A stretch of 64,000 bases of DNA, taken from the NCBI GenBank assembly GCA_964383365.1, contig CAYLHF010000014.1, forward strand, positions 1 to 64,000. The letters are read 5' to 3'. Source of the stretch: CAYLHF01 sp964383365 (GTDB lineage: Bacteria > Bacteroidota > Rhodothermia > Rhodothermales > UBA10348). This document shows positions 40,977 to 49,861 of the stretch, one piece after another. The translations under genes and the position numbers were made by a program. Under the pieces are notes generated by a model, which was given only the letters and a program-made list of their open reading frames with translations, did not search any database and was not told the origin of the DNA. How positions within the stretch are numbered: the stretch's first letter is position 1; the number at the start of each line of letters is the position of its first letter.

Positions 40977-43586
40977 CTACTTCTTCTTTTTACGGGCTCC
41001 TTTTTTCTTCCCTTTGCTCGCGGCCCGTTTGGCCAACAGTTCCAGCGCCAACTCCATCGTAATTGATTCCGGTTCGGCACCTTTTGGAAGCGAAGCATTC
41101 AATTTCTGATGCTTCACATAGGGACCGTATCGGCCTTCGAAAATTTGAATCGGCTCCCCTGAGTCGGGATGGTCTCCGATAACTCGAAGCGGAACATTTT
41201 TGGCCTCTTTCTTGAGGATCAGGGCGAGCGCTCGCTCGAGATCCACAGTCAACACGCTGTCTTCGGCGGTCAGAGAAGCATACGTTGATCCGTGCTGAAC
41301 ATACGGACCGTACCGGCCGATATTCGCCGTTATCCCTTTTCCAGTCTCCGGGTGGTCTCCGAGTGGTCTGGGCAGATCCAGGAGTTGGACGGCTGTTTCA
41401 TGCTCAATTGACTCAACATCCATTGTTTTCGGTATGGAAACCCGACGTGGTTTTCCTTCCGATTCGTTGTCGCCGAGTTGGAGATAGGGGCCATATGGTC
41501 CCTTTCGAAGCAAAATTGGCAGTTCTGCGCCTGGATGTATGCCCAGGACCGTGTCTTCTTTCTCCTTATCGGCAATCAGTTGGGCGAGCATTTCAATAGA
41601 GATTTCACCCGGTGCCCAGGACTCGGGAATGGACGCGATGACGCGTTCCTCTTTCGAATCATCGTCTGTCTTCTGATCTCCTTGGTCATTTCTGGTAAAT
41701 TCTACATATGGACCAAATCTTCCGACGCGAACCACGTAAGGATTCCAGTGTTCAAACGAAATAGTAGATACGTCGCGGGCATCGATCTGGTCGAGGCCGT
41801 TTTCAATTCTGGCTTCCAGTCCATTGTCTCCGCAGAAAAAATTCTTCAAATAGGGTACGGATTCCAGTTTTCCTGATGCAATACTATCCAGGTCTGCTTC
41901 CATCCTCGCGGTGAAACCGATGTCTATGAGACGCGTGAATTGCTGTTCCAGAAGATTGTTGGTTGCAAAGGCGGTAAAAGTAGGAATGAGCTGATTTCTT
42001 TCTCTGCGAGCGTAATTGCGGCGAACGATGGTGTCTATGATCGAGGCATAGGTACTCGGTCTGCCGATCCCTTCCGATTCGAGAACCTTGATCAAACTGG
42101 CATCCGTAAACCGGACGGGTGGACGCGTTTCTTTACCCTTGGCATCGAGTTCATTCAACGTAACAGACATTCCTTCTCTGAGGTCCGGTAAAGGTTGTTC
42201 CCGGTCTTCGAGAGCAGCCTCTGGATCGTCAGATCCTTCAATGTAGGCCCTGAAAAACCCGGGAAAGAGTATGGAACGGCCATTCGCCTTGAAGACGGAA
42301 CGATGGTCACCTTCGCCAGCTTCAAGCTTGGCTGTGACCAATTTCAACCTGGCGTCGGCCATCTGAGACGCGACGGTCCGTTTCCAGATCAACTCATAAA
42401 GTGATCCTTCAATTCCCGTAAGTTTCAATTCTTCTACGGTTCGCATGGCCTTGCCGGCTGGCCGGATGGCCTCATGGGCTTCCTGAGCATTTCGAACCTT
42501 GTTGGCAAATGAGCGGGGAGACGGACTGAGGTACTCCTTTCCGTACTTGTTCTCAATCGCATTTCTACTTGCCGATACAGCCTCACTCGAAAGATTGGTC
42601 GAGTCCGTACGCATATATGTTATGAACCCTTGCTCGTAAAGACTCTGCGCTACCCGCATGGTCTCCCGTGCAGAGAGTCTCAGCTTTCGGCTCGCTTCCT
42701 GCTGGAGCGTCGACGTGATGAACGGGGCATACGGGCTTCGAGATATTTGCTTTTCTTCAACACTGGCCACCCGCCACGATACTTTTTGGAGGTGACTTAC
42801 GAGACTTGTTGCCCGTTCTTCCCCGAGGACGATACAGTTCTCGCCGTCAACGAGACCGGTCTTGAGACGTCCTGTTTCGTCATCAAAATCTCTTCCCAGC
42901 GCTAGCCGGAGGCCATCTGTATGGGTTAACAGTGCCTTGAAATCACTGTTTGTGTGAGAAAGTTTAGCGTCAATGCCCCAGTAACTGGCCGGAATAAACC
43001 TTATTCGTTCCGTCTCTCTTAGAACGAGTAGACGGACAGCTACACTCTGGACGCGACCGGCCGACAACTTGGGTGCAATTTTTTTCCAGAGGAGAGGCGA
43101 GATTGAGTAACCGACGAGTCGATCGAGAATCCGACGAGTTTCCTGAGCTTCCACCAATGCGAGATCCATCTCCCGAGTATGGTCCAGGGCAGACAGAATG
43201 GCTGACTCCGTGATCTCATGAAACACCATCCGATACGTCGGAACTTTGGGTTTCAGCACTTCCAGCAGGTGCCATCCTATTGATTCTCCTTCGCGGTCTT
43301 CATCAGTCGCGATAAAGAGCGCATCGGCATCCTTCAACGCTGACTTGAGCTCTCGTATAACCTTCTTCTTGGTAGCGGGAACGATGTATAACGGCTTAAA
43401 ATTGTCTTCTACATTCACACCAAGGCGGGACCATTTTTCCTTTTTTACACTCTCAGGAATTTCCTTGGCGGACGGAGGGAGATCTCTGACATGTCCCATA
43501 CTTGCTTCCACCTGATAACTGTCAGGCAGGAATTTTCGAATGGTTCTGGCTTTGGTAGGCGATTCTACGACGACGAGTCGCTTCAT
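40977..43586 (-). CDS. topA: DNA topoisomerase I
   Basis: An 869-residue type IA topoisomerase that relaxes negative supercoils. The toprim domain starts MKRLVVVESPTKARTIRKFL, with ATDEDREGESIGWH. The catalytic Tyr is about residue 324 in ITYMRTDSTNLSS. The C-terminus lacks cysteine zinc fingers. It instead has four repeats around a G[RP][FY]GPY core (GRFGPYVEF, GPYGPYLQLG, GRYGPYVQHG, GRYGPYVKHQ) and a lysine-rich tail. I start at the ATG at 43586; 20 further in-frame codons upstream are not conserved. Confidence 0.96.
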   Translation of the reverse strand: MKRLVVVESPTKARTIRKFLPDSYQVEASMGHVRDLPPSAKEIPESVKKEKWSRLGVNVEDNFKPLYIVPATKKKVIRELKSALKDADALFIATDEDREGESIGWHLLEVLKPKVPTYRMVFHEITESAILSALDHTREMDLALVEAQETRRILDRLVGYSISPLLWKKIAPKLSAGRVQSVAVRLLVLRETERIRFIPASYWGIDAKLSHTNSDFKALLTHTDGLRLALGRDFDDETGRLKTGLVDGENCIVLGEERATSLVSHLQKVSWRVASVEEKQISRSPYAPFITSTLQQEASRKLRLSARETMRVAQSLYEQGFITYMRTDSTNLSSEAVSASRNAIENKYGKEYLSPSPRSFANKVRNAQEAHEAIRPAGKAMRTVEELKLTGIEGSLYELIWKRTVASQMADARLKLVTAKLEAGEGDHRSVFKANGRSILFPGFFRAYIEGSDDPEAALEDREQPLPDLREGMSVTLNELDAKGKETRPPVRFTDASLIKVLESEGIGRPSTYASIIDTIVRRNYARRERNQLIPTFTAFATNNLLEQQFTRLIDIGFTARMEADLDSIASGKLESVPYLKNFFCGDNGLEARIENGLDQIDARDVSTISFEHWNPYVVRVGRFGPYVEFTRNDQGDQKTDDDSKEERVIASIPESWAPGEISIEMLAQLIADKEKEDTVLGIHPGAELPILLRKGPYGPYLQLGDNESEGKPRRVSIPKTMDVESIEHETAVQLLDLPRPLGDHPETGKGITANIGRYGPYVQHGSTYASLTAEDSVLTVDLERALALILKKEAKNVPLRVIGDHPDSGEPIQIFEGRYGPYVKHQKLNASLPKGAEPESITMELALELLAKRAASKGKKKGARKKKK

Positions 43587-43848
43587 AAAACAGGTGTTGC
43601 TAGCGAGGTGTATAAATTTCAATACAGGATAAGATTGGGCCCTCACACGCTCAGTAGCTCACGACGTTCCTGCACGTGACTTGCTTCACCAAGCGTTTCA
43701 ATATGAATCCTTAATAATATCTTATGATTACCAGGTCCCGTCCAATCGTGATTATCCGTAACTTGGCAGGATGCACCTTGGAATAAATATCCCGAGGTAG
43801 TGTAGCGGCAAGGCGCACACTGAACGACACATTCATTAAGGGTATATC
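43587..43848. other. 262-base divergent intergenic region between topA and ppdK
   Basis: No gene is supported here. The segment near 43793-43822 (GAGGTAGTGTAGCGGCAAGG) recalls a tRNA D-arm but has no acceptor stem, anticodon arm or T-loop. AT-rich stretches near 43710-43730 could hold promoters for either gene, but no consensus box stands out. Confidence 0.5.
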
Positions 43849-46497
43849 ATGGCAGACTCGATGAAGGATCAGGAGAAATACGTATACAATTTCGGCGGTG
43901 GGAGTGCGGACGGAGACAAATCTCTGAAGGCATTGCTCGGCGGTAAGGGCGCCAATCTGGCTGAGATGAGTTCGATAGGTTTGCCTGTTCCTCCGGGGTT
44001 TACCATCAGTACGGAATGTTGTGCGTTCTACGGTGATCACTCCGGGCAGTGGCCTGAAGGACTGGAAGAATCCGTACGCTCCGGAATCGCGTCGCTGGAA
44101 AAGCTGATGTCGGCAGGATTTGGTGATTCCGAAAATCCTCTCCTGGTATCCGTACGGAGTGGGGCTGCAGTTTCGATGCCCGGAATGATGGATACGGTCC
44201 TGAATCTGGGTCTCAATCACTTTTCCGTTGAGGGACTCGCCAGGCGGACGGGAAACGAACGATTCGCTTATGATGCCCTTCGTCGGTTCATCGATATGTT
44301 CGGGGACGTTGTCATGGGCGTCCATCACCAACACTTCGAAGATGCTCTGGAAAAGCTGAAGGCGACCAGGGGAGTAGCAACTGATGTCGATTTGTCGGGA
44401 GACGATCTCAAGGAGCTGGTATCTGACTACAATTCTATTTACCGAGAACATACAGGCTCGGACTTCCCTCAGGATCCGTTTGAACAGCTTCGGCTTGCTA
44501 TAAATGCGGTATTCGGTTCGTGGGACAGTTCGAGGGCGAACAAGTATCGCCAGATCAATGGAATTACCGGACTGATTGGTACCGCCGTGAACGTCCAGTC
44601 GATGGTCTATGGCAATATGGGAGATACGAGTGGAACAGGGGTCCTCTTTACGAGAAATCCGGCGAACGGAGAGCGAAAACTGTACGGAGAGTTTCTGGTC
44701 AATGCCCAGGGAGAGGATGTCGTAGCCGGTATTCGAACTCCTGAGGATATTGCACATATGGCTGATCATTTTCCGGCGGCTTATGCGGAGTTGGTCGAGA
44801 CGACCGAGCGTCTTGAAAAGCACTATTGCAACATGCAGGACATTGAATTCACTATTCAAGATGAACATCTGTTCTTACTGCAGACCAGGAACGGAAAGCG
44901 TACGGGAGCTTCAGCGCTTAGAATTGCCGTAGACATGGTCGAGGAAGGATTGATAACAAAGGAGACGGCCGTTCGAGATCTTGTGGAGCCACGGCACCTT
45001 GATCAGCTACTTCATCCCAGATTCAAGGATACGGGAGCGTATGCATCGGACGTAATTGCCACCGGTCTGCCGGCTTCTCCCGGCGCTGCGGTCGGACAAG
45101 TTGTATTTTCGGCTGAACATGCAGAAGAGGCCCGCGACGCTGGAAAACGTGTCATCTTAGTTCGGGTTGAAACGAGTCCGGAAGACGTGGGCGGAATGGA
45201 TGCCGCTCAAGGCATCCTGACGTCGAGAGGAGGTATGACATCTCATGCTGCAGTCGTCGCTCGTGGTTGGGGAAAGCCGTGTGTGGCGGGCTGTGGAGAG
45301 TTGGCCATTGATTACACCAATGCCCGCTTTCAGATTAATGGGTCGACGTTTAAAGAGGGTGACTGGATCTCTATTAATGGATCCACTGGCGAAGTGATTT
45401 CAGGCAATCAGCCGCTCGTCGAGCCCGAAATGACGGGAGAATTTGGGACATTTATGACGTGGGTGGATGAAGTTCGCGATATGAAGGTCCGCACCAACGC
45501 CGATACGCCCGCAGACGCCAGACGCGCGCGGGACTTTGGAGCGCAGGGAATCGGTCTCTGCCGGACCGAACACATGTTCTTCGAAGGGACACGGATTGAG
45601 AGTGTCCGAAAAATGATTCTCGCGGATTCAGAGTCCAAGCGGATAGAGGCATTGGCGGAGTTACTTCCGTATCAACGGGACGACTTCAAGGGAATCTTCG
45701 AGGCCATGGCCGGGCTTCCGGTCACTATTCGTCTTCTGGATCCGCCTCTTCATGAGTTCCTGCCCCACGAGGAAGCGGACCAAAAGGATATGGCTGTGTC
45801 CATGGGTGTTTCTCTGGAGTCAGTCAAACAGAAAGTCGATTCACTCTCCGAATTCAACCCCATGTTGGGACACCGAGGGTGCCGCCTCGGCGTAACCTAT
45901 CCGGAGATTACAAAAATGCAGGCCCGAGCCATACTGGAGGCTGCCGTCGAACTCTCTACGGCAGGGATTGAGGTTTTCCCCGAGATTATGGTACCCCTGG
46001 TCGGGACGGAAGAAGAGTTCGTCAATCAGAGGGCGGTCATCGAGGAGGTTGCAGGGAACGTCTTTGATGAGATGGGTGCCCGGGTGGACTATTTGATTGG
46101 TACTATGATCGAGATCCCGAGGGCTGCACTGACTGCGGATGATATCGCTCGGAATGCGGAGTTTTTCTCGTTTGGCACCAACGACTTAACCCAGATGACA
46201 TTCGGATACAGTCGAGACGATGCGGGCAAATTCCTCCCGATTTATGTAGACAGGAAAATCCTGAAGGAGGATCCATTTCAGTCACTCGATCAGAGGGGTG
46301 TGGGACAACTGGTCCGGCTGGGAACGGAACTTGGCAGAAAGACACGACCTGACCTGAAAGTTGGCATCTGTGGAGAACATGGAGGAGATCCATCCTCCGT
46401 CGCATTCTGCTATGATGTAGGCATGGACTACGTCTCGTGTTCTCCGTACCGCGTCCCGATCGCAAGACTCGCTGCCGCTCAGGCCAAATTGGCCTGA
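43849..46497 (+). CDS. ppdK: Pyruvate, phosphate dikinase
   Basis: An 882-residue enzyme interconverting pyruvate, ATP and phosphate with PEP, AMP and pyrophosphate. The N-terminal ATP-grasp domain reads LLGGKGANLAEMSSIGLPVP and carries VRSGAAVSMPGMMDTVLNLG. The swivelling phosphohistidine domain carries GGMTSHAAVVARGWGKPCV, with the catalytic His at residue 466. The C-terminal TIM barrel has GICGEHGGDP and the catalytic Cys region DYVSCSPYRVPIARL. The ATG at 43849 follows AAGGG. Confidence 0.97.
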   Translation: MADSMKDQEKYVYNFGGGSADGDKSLKALLGGKGANLAEMSSIGLPVPPGFTISTECCAFYGDHSGQWPEGLEESVRSGIASLEKLMSAGFGDSENPLLVSVRSGAAVSMPGMMDTVLNLGLNHFSVEGLARRTGNERFAYDALRRFIDMFGDVVMGVHHQHFEDALEKLKATRGVATDVDLSGDDLKELVSDYNSIYREHTGSDFPQDPFEQLRLAINAVFGSWDSSRANKYRQINGITGLIGTAVNVQSMVYGNMGDTSGTGVLFTRNPANGERKLYGEFLVNAQGEDVVAGIRTPEDIAHMADHFPAAYAELVETTERLEKHYCNMQDIEFTIQDEHLFLLQTRNGKRTGASALRIAVDMVEEGLITKETAVRDLVEPRHLDQLLHPRFKDTGAYASDVIATGLPASPGAAVGQVVFSAEHAEEARDAGKRVILVRVETSPEDVGGMDAAQGILTSRGGMTSHAAVVARGWGKPCVAGCGELAIDYTNARFQINGSTFKEGDWISINGSTGEVISGNQPLVEPEMTGEFGTFMTWVDEVRDMKVRTNADTPADARRARDFGAQGIGLCRTEHMFFEGTRIESVRKMILADSESKRIEALAELLPYQRDDFKGIFEAMAGLPVTIRLLDPPLHEFLPHEEADQKDMAVSMGVSLESVKQKVDSLSEFNPMLGHRGCRLGVTYPEITKMQARAILEAAVELSTAGIEVFPEIMVPLVGTEEEFVNQRAVIEEVAGNVFDEMGARVDYLIGTMIEIPRAALTADDIARNAEFFSFGTNDLTQMTFGYSRDDAGKFLPIYVDRKILKEDPFQSLDQRGVGQLVRLGTELGRKTRPDLKVGICGEHGGDPSSVAFCYDVGMDYVSCSPYRVPIARLAAAQAKLA

Positions 46498-46625
46498 GGT
46501 CCGACGAGTCCCGCCGGTTTTTGACGGTGACCCAAGAGACAATCGTCCGTTGAAACCTGCGGTTCGGCCATCCGTCTACGTACTTAATACGAAACTATAA
46601 AGGGCGTGAGGGAGCGTATCCTGAT

Positions 46626-46925
46626 ATGAGCGAATCATCAGAAAGAAGTGACCGTTTTTCCAGTCTGCGAGACGCATTCGACGACCTGGCGTTTGACGAA
46701 AAAGCCGCTTTCCTGGTCGAAACTGCTGTAGGCGTTGTCGTCGAGTCGATAAAAAAGGCAGGAGACCTGGTTGCCGATACACTGGATAACTCGGGTTGCA
46801 CGGAAGCTCCCGGTAGCGACGGAGATAAAACGTCGGGTGGTGAAGCCGCTGGCGACGACGAATCGTCTGGCAAACCGGAGGGATCATCGAAGAAAAAGGC
46901 TTCGTCTTCCAAGAAGAAGGCGTAG
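46626..46925 (+). CDS. Small protein with hydrophobic helix and charged tail, unknown (pair member 1)
   Basis: A 99-residue protein I do not recognise. A charged N-terminus is followed by an amphipathic helical segment (FDEKAAFLVETAVGVVVESI, then KKAGDLVADTLD). A disordered Gly/Ser/Asp/Glu-rich stretch follows, with a Lys-rich end (SSKKKASSSKKKA). The next gene starts 13 bases later and has a similar helical core, so they probably form one transcription unit. The ATG lies about 27 bases after ACTATAAAG. Confidence 0.65.
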   Translation: MSESSERSDRFSSLRDAFDDLAFDEKAAFLVETAVGVVVESIKKAGDLVADTLDNSGCTEAPGSDGDKTSGGEAAGDDESSGKPEGSSKKKASSSKKKA

Positions 46926-46938
46926 GATCCTCACGTCC

Positions 46939-47214
46939 ATGTCACATGACGATGACAGAATTGTCGAATTTGATCGACTGAACGCCGTAGGTAAAGTCGT
47001 TTTTGTCGCCGGGTCCGTGATGAAACTGGCCGGAAGCATTCTCGATTCAGCAGTGGACACCGTATCCGGGATTATTCGGGAAACGGAGCATGCGTTCAAT
47101 CAGGGACTCGACGAGAATGTCGAGGAGGCTAAAATTCTCGACGATGAATCCGGATCGGGAAAGAGCGTCGGTCAGAAAGATGAGGGCTTTTCAGCCCGAG
47201 TGAACAAGCCCTAA
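46939..47214 (+). CDS. Small helical protein, unknown (pair member 2)
   Basis: A 91-residue protein: an acidic N-terminus, then VGKVVFVAGSVMKLAGSILD and SAVDTVSGIIRETEHAFNQG, then an acidic disordered tail. The helical core resembles that of the preceding protein (AAFLVETAVGVVVESIKKAG against VVFVAGSVMKLAGSILDSAV). I choose the ATG at 46939; earlier codons in this frame are Arg-rich antisense-like sequence. Its stop overlaps the lon stop on the other strand by four bases. Confidence 0.65.
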   Translation: MSHDDDRIVEFDRLNAVGKVVFVAGSVMKLAGSILDSAVDTVSGIIRETEHAFNQGLDENVEEAKILDDESGSGKSVGQKDEGFSARVNKP

Positions 47215-49715
47215 TTCACCGATGTCTGTCGTTTGGACGAGGTACCGTTGGGATAGGCCGACTGCCGTTCAGACGCTGGAAGAGCGAATAATTTAATCGG
47301 GTTGTGTAGCACCTTTTTTTCCAAAACGCTATCGAGCACGTCGTCCATTCTTTTTACGTATTCGATCTTTACTCCCCGGAGAGATCCTTTCTTGATCTCA
47401 TCCACATCTTTCTGGTTTCGTTCGGGTAAGAACACCTTCTTAATTCCGGCCCGCTTGGCAGCGAGGACCTTTTCCTTTATTCCCCCGACGGGGAGGACGA
47501 GGCCACGAAGTGTAATCTCACCGGTCATCGCTACGTTATGACGAACCCTACGCTGGGTGTATATCGATGTAAGTGCGGATAACAGGGAGACCCCTGCAGA
47601 CGGTCCATCTTTCGGGACCGCACCTGCCGGTACATGGACGTGCAGATCCCAGTATTTGAACGCGTCATTTGGGATTCCCAGTTGAACCGCATTGGATTTT
47701 ACATACGAGAGGGCTGCCTGGGCTGACTCCCTCATTACATCTCCCAGTTGCCCGGTTAAAATCAGTTTTCCGTTTCCACGCGAGACCGACGCTTCAATGA
47801 AGAGAATGTCGCCTCCAACGGGAGTCCATGCCAGGCCCGTGGCGACGCCCGGTACCACGGTGCGTTCGGCTGTTTCGGAATAATATTTTCGTGCCTTGAG
47901 ATAGGTCTCGATATCTTCTGTTTCGACGCTTTCGCCTTCAGATTCATCGGTCGCAACCTTTTTGGCAACGCCCCTTGCAACGGCACCGATCGTGCGCTCC
48001 AACTGCCTGACTCCTGACTCTCGAGTGTATCCGTCAATTATCAATCGAATGGCGTTATCGCTCAGTGAGAACTGCTCCTCAGTAAGGCCGTTTCGCTCGA
48101 TCTGGCGGGGAAGAAGGAAGTCTGTTGCGATGTGGCGCTTTTCCTCGAGCGTGTAACCGTTTATTTCGATGAGTTCCATCCGGTCCCGGAGGGGGGCTGG
48201 AATCATATCCAGATAGTTTGCCGTAGCGATGAAGAGGACGTTGGACAAATCGTAGTCTACTTCCAGATAATGATCATTGAACGCATTATTCTGTTCCGGA
48301 TCGAGAACCTCCAGTAGCGCAGACGACGGATCGCCCCTGAAATCTGCGCCGAGCTTATCGACCTCATCGAGCATGAACACTGGATTGGCCTTCCCGGCTT
48401 TTTTCATCCCCTGAATGATCCGTCCTGGAAGCGCACCCACGTAGGTTCGTCGATGACCTCGAATTTCAGCCTCATCCCGGACACCACCCAGGCTCATGCG
48501 AACGAATTCCCGACCCAATGCCCGCGCTATACTTTTTCCGAGACTCGTTTTCCCGACTCCCGGAGGACCGTAAAAACACAGAATCGGGGCCTTCATATCT
48601 CCCTTCAATTTCAGCACGGCCAGGTACTCCAGGATGCGCTGTTTCACTTGTTCAAGACCGTAGTGGTCCTCATTGAGGATCTTTCCTGCGCGTTTCAGGT
48701 CGAGCAGGTCCGTAGAGTAGTCCTTCCACGGAATATCCAATATCCAGTCGATGTAGTTCCGGGTAACCGCATAGTCTGGCGATGCCGGGTTGGACCGGCC
48801 CAGTTTCTCAATTTCCTTTGTGACCGCCTCTATTACTTTCTCAGGGAGTGACTTCTTGGATAGTCGCTCCTTGAGATCCCGCACTTCTCCTACCGTACCC
48901 TCACTCTCGCCAAGTTCGTCGTGAATCGCCTTCAGTTGCTGCCTGAGAAGATATTCTCTCTGTTGCTGGTCGACATCAATTTTGACACGCGTCCGAATTT
49001 CCTCAGACAGCTGCAAAACCTGTAACTCCTTATTCAGGTGATTCATAACCTGCTCGGCCCGCTCGATGAGCGGTAGGGTCTCCAGAAGCCTTTGTTTATC
49101 CTGGACTTCGACTTGTAAATTCGAGGCGATAAAATGGATGAGAAAGGTCGGCGAGTCGATATTCTGGATGGCGTATGCCGCTTCGCTGGGCAAATTCGGG
49201 GAAAGATTGACGATCTGAACAGCCAGTTCTTTGATCGAACGCATTCTTGCCTGGATTTCGATTTCCTCTCCGGAAAGCTCCTCGACCACAGGGATAACAC
49301 TGGCTGTGAAATAGGGCTCTACCTGAGTAAAAGAGGAGATTCTGAAACGCCGTTTTCCCTGTATCACGATGGATTTGGTCCCATCGGGCATTTTGATCAG
49401 CTTTAAAATAGTCGCAACGGTACCCAGTTCGTATAAATCGTCCGTCTCAGGATTTTCAACCTCTGCGCTCCGCTGTGCGACGACGCCAATCAAACGGTCG
49501 TCGGAAAAAGCATCTTTTACGAGACTCAGCGACGCATCCCGGCCTACCGTAATCGGAAGTACGACTCCGGGAAAGAGGACCGTATTTCGGAGTGCCAGAA
49601 TGGGAAGCGTGTCGGGTACATCCGACATGCTCATCTCCTTTTCCTCATCTGCTGTCGGCAGGGGAATTGACTGCTCGAGATCGTCGTCGGTAAGGAGTAG
49701 AGGGTCCTGAATCAT
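47211..49715 (-). CDS. lon: ATP-dependent protease Lon
   Basis: An 834-residue AAA+ protease degrading misfolded and regulatory proteins. The N-terminal LAN domain contains LPILALRNTVLFPGVVLPI. The AAA module has FYGPPGVGKTSLGKSIARAL and FMLDEVDKLG. The protease domain has the catalytic Ser706 in KDGPSAGVSL, with the Lys partner in GGIKEKVLAAKRAG. I start at the ATG at 49715; the frame is open for 49 more codons (to 49862) but that stretch is unlike Lon. A CTATTCCGG box (49760-49752) and a hairpin (49773-49794) lie just upstream. Confidence 0.96.
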   Translation of the reverse strand: MIQDPLLLTDDDLEQSIPLPTADEEKEMSMSDVPDTLPILALRNTVLFPGVVLPITVGRDASLSLVKDAFSDDRLIGVVAQRSAEVENPETDDLYELGTVATILKLIKMPDGTKSIVIQGKRRFRISSFTQVEPYFTASVIPVVEELSGEEIEIQARMRSIKELAVQIVNLSPNLPSEAAYAIQNIDSPTFLIHFIASNLQVEVQDKQRLLETLPLIERAEQVMNHLNKELQVLQLSEEIRTRVKIDVDQQQREYLLRQQLKAIHDELGESEGTVGEVRDLKERLSKKSLPEKVIEAVTKEIEKLGRSNPASPDYAVTRNYIDWILDIPWKDYSTDLLDLKRAGKILNEDHYGLEQVKQRILEYLAVLKLKGDMKAPILCFYGPPGVGKTSLGKSIARALGREFVRMSLGGVRDEAEIRGHRRTYVGALPGRIIQGMKKAGKANPVFMLDEVDKLGADFRGDPSSALLEVLDPEQNNAFNDHYLEVDYDLSNVLFIATANYLDMIPAPLRDRMELIEINGYTLEEKRHIATDFLLPRQIERNGLTEEQFSLSDNAIRLIIDGYTRESGVRQLERTIGAVARGVAKKVATDESEGESVETEDIETYLKARKYYSETAERTVVPGVATGLAWTPVGGDILFIEASVSRGNGKLILTGQLGDVMRESAQAALSYVKSNAVQLGIPNDAFKYWDLHVHVPAGAVPKDGPSAGVSLLSALTSIYTQRRVRHNVAMTGEITLRGLVLPVGGIKEKVLAAKRAGIKKVFLPERNQKDVDEIKKGSLRGVKIEYVKRMDDVLDSVLEKKVLHNPIKLFALPASERQSAYPNGTSSKRQTSVN

Positions 49716-49772
49716 GTATGCCTTTTCTGCGGTGGTAATGCGGCGAACAAGCCGGAATAGTGTACGTGAATC

Positions 49773-49794
49773 CTCACGCTGAACCCAGCGTGGG
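49773..49794 (-). terminator. Hairpin between the histidine kinase gene and lon
   Basis: CACGCTG (49775-49781) and CAGCGTG (49786-49792) form a 7-bp stem with loop AACC, extendable by a wobble and a C-G pair. No U-tract follows on the minus strand. It could terminate the kinase transcript or lie in a lon leader. The region also contains the likely lon promoter. Confidence 0.35.
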
Positions 49795-49861
49795 AATTCT
49801 TGTTCTCCGAATCTGTCGTCAAAAACCGGACCATTCTGTAAACCCTGCCAAAGTGTCTGCA

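Noticed and set aside
43587..43646. N-terminal extension of topA by 20 codons
   Set aside because: Family members begin at MKRLVVVESPTKA. The extension is unlike other TopA proteins.
43787..43830. tRNA-like D-arm sequence before ppdK
   Set aside because: There is no matching acceptor stem, anticodon arm or GTTC-type T-loop around it.
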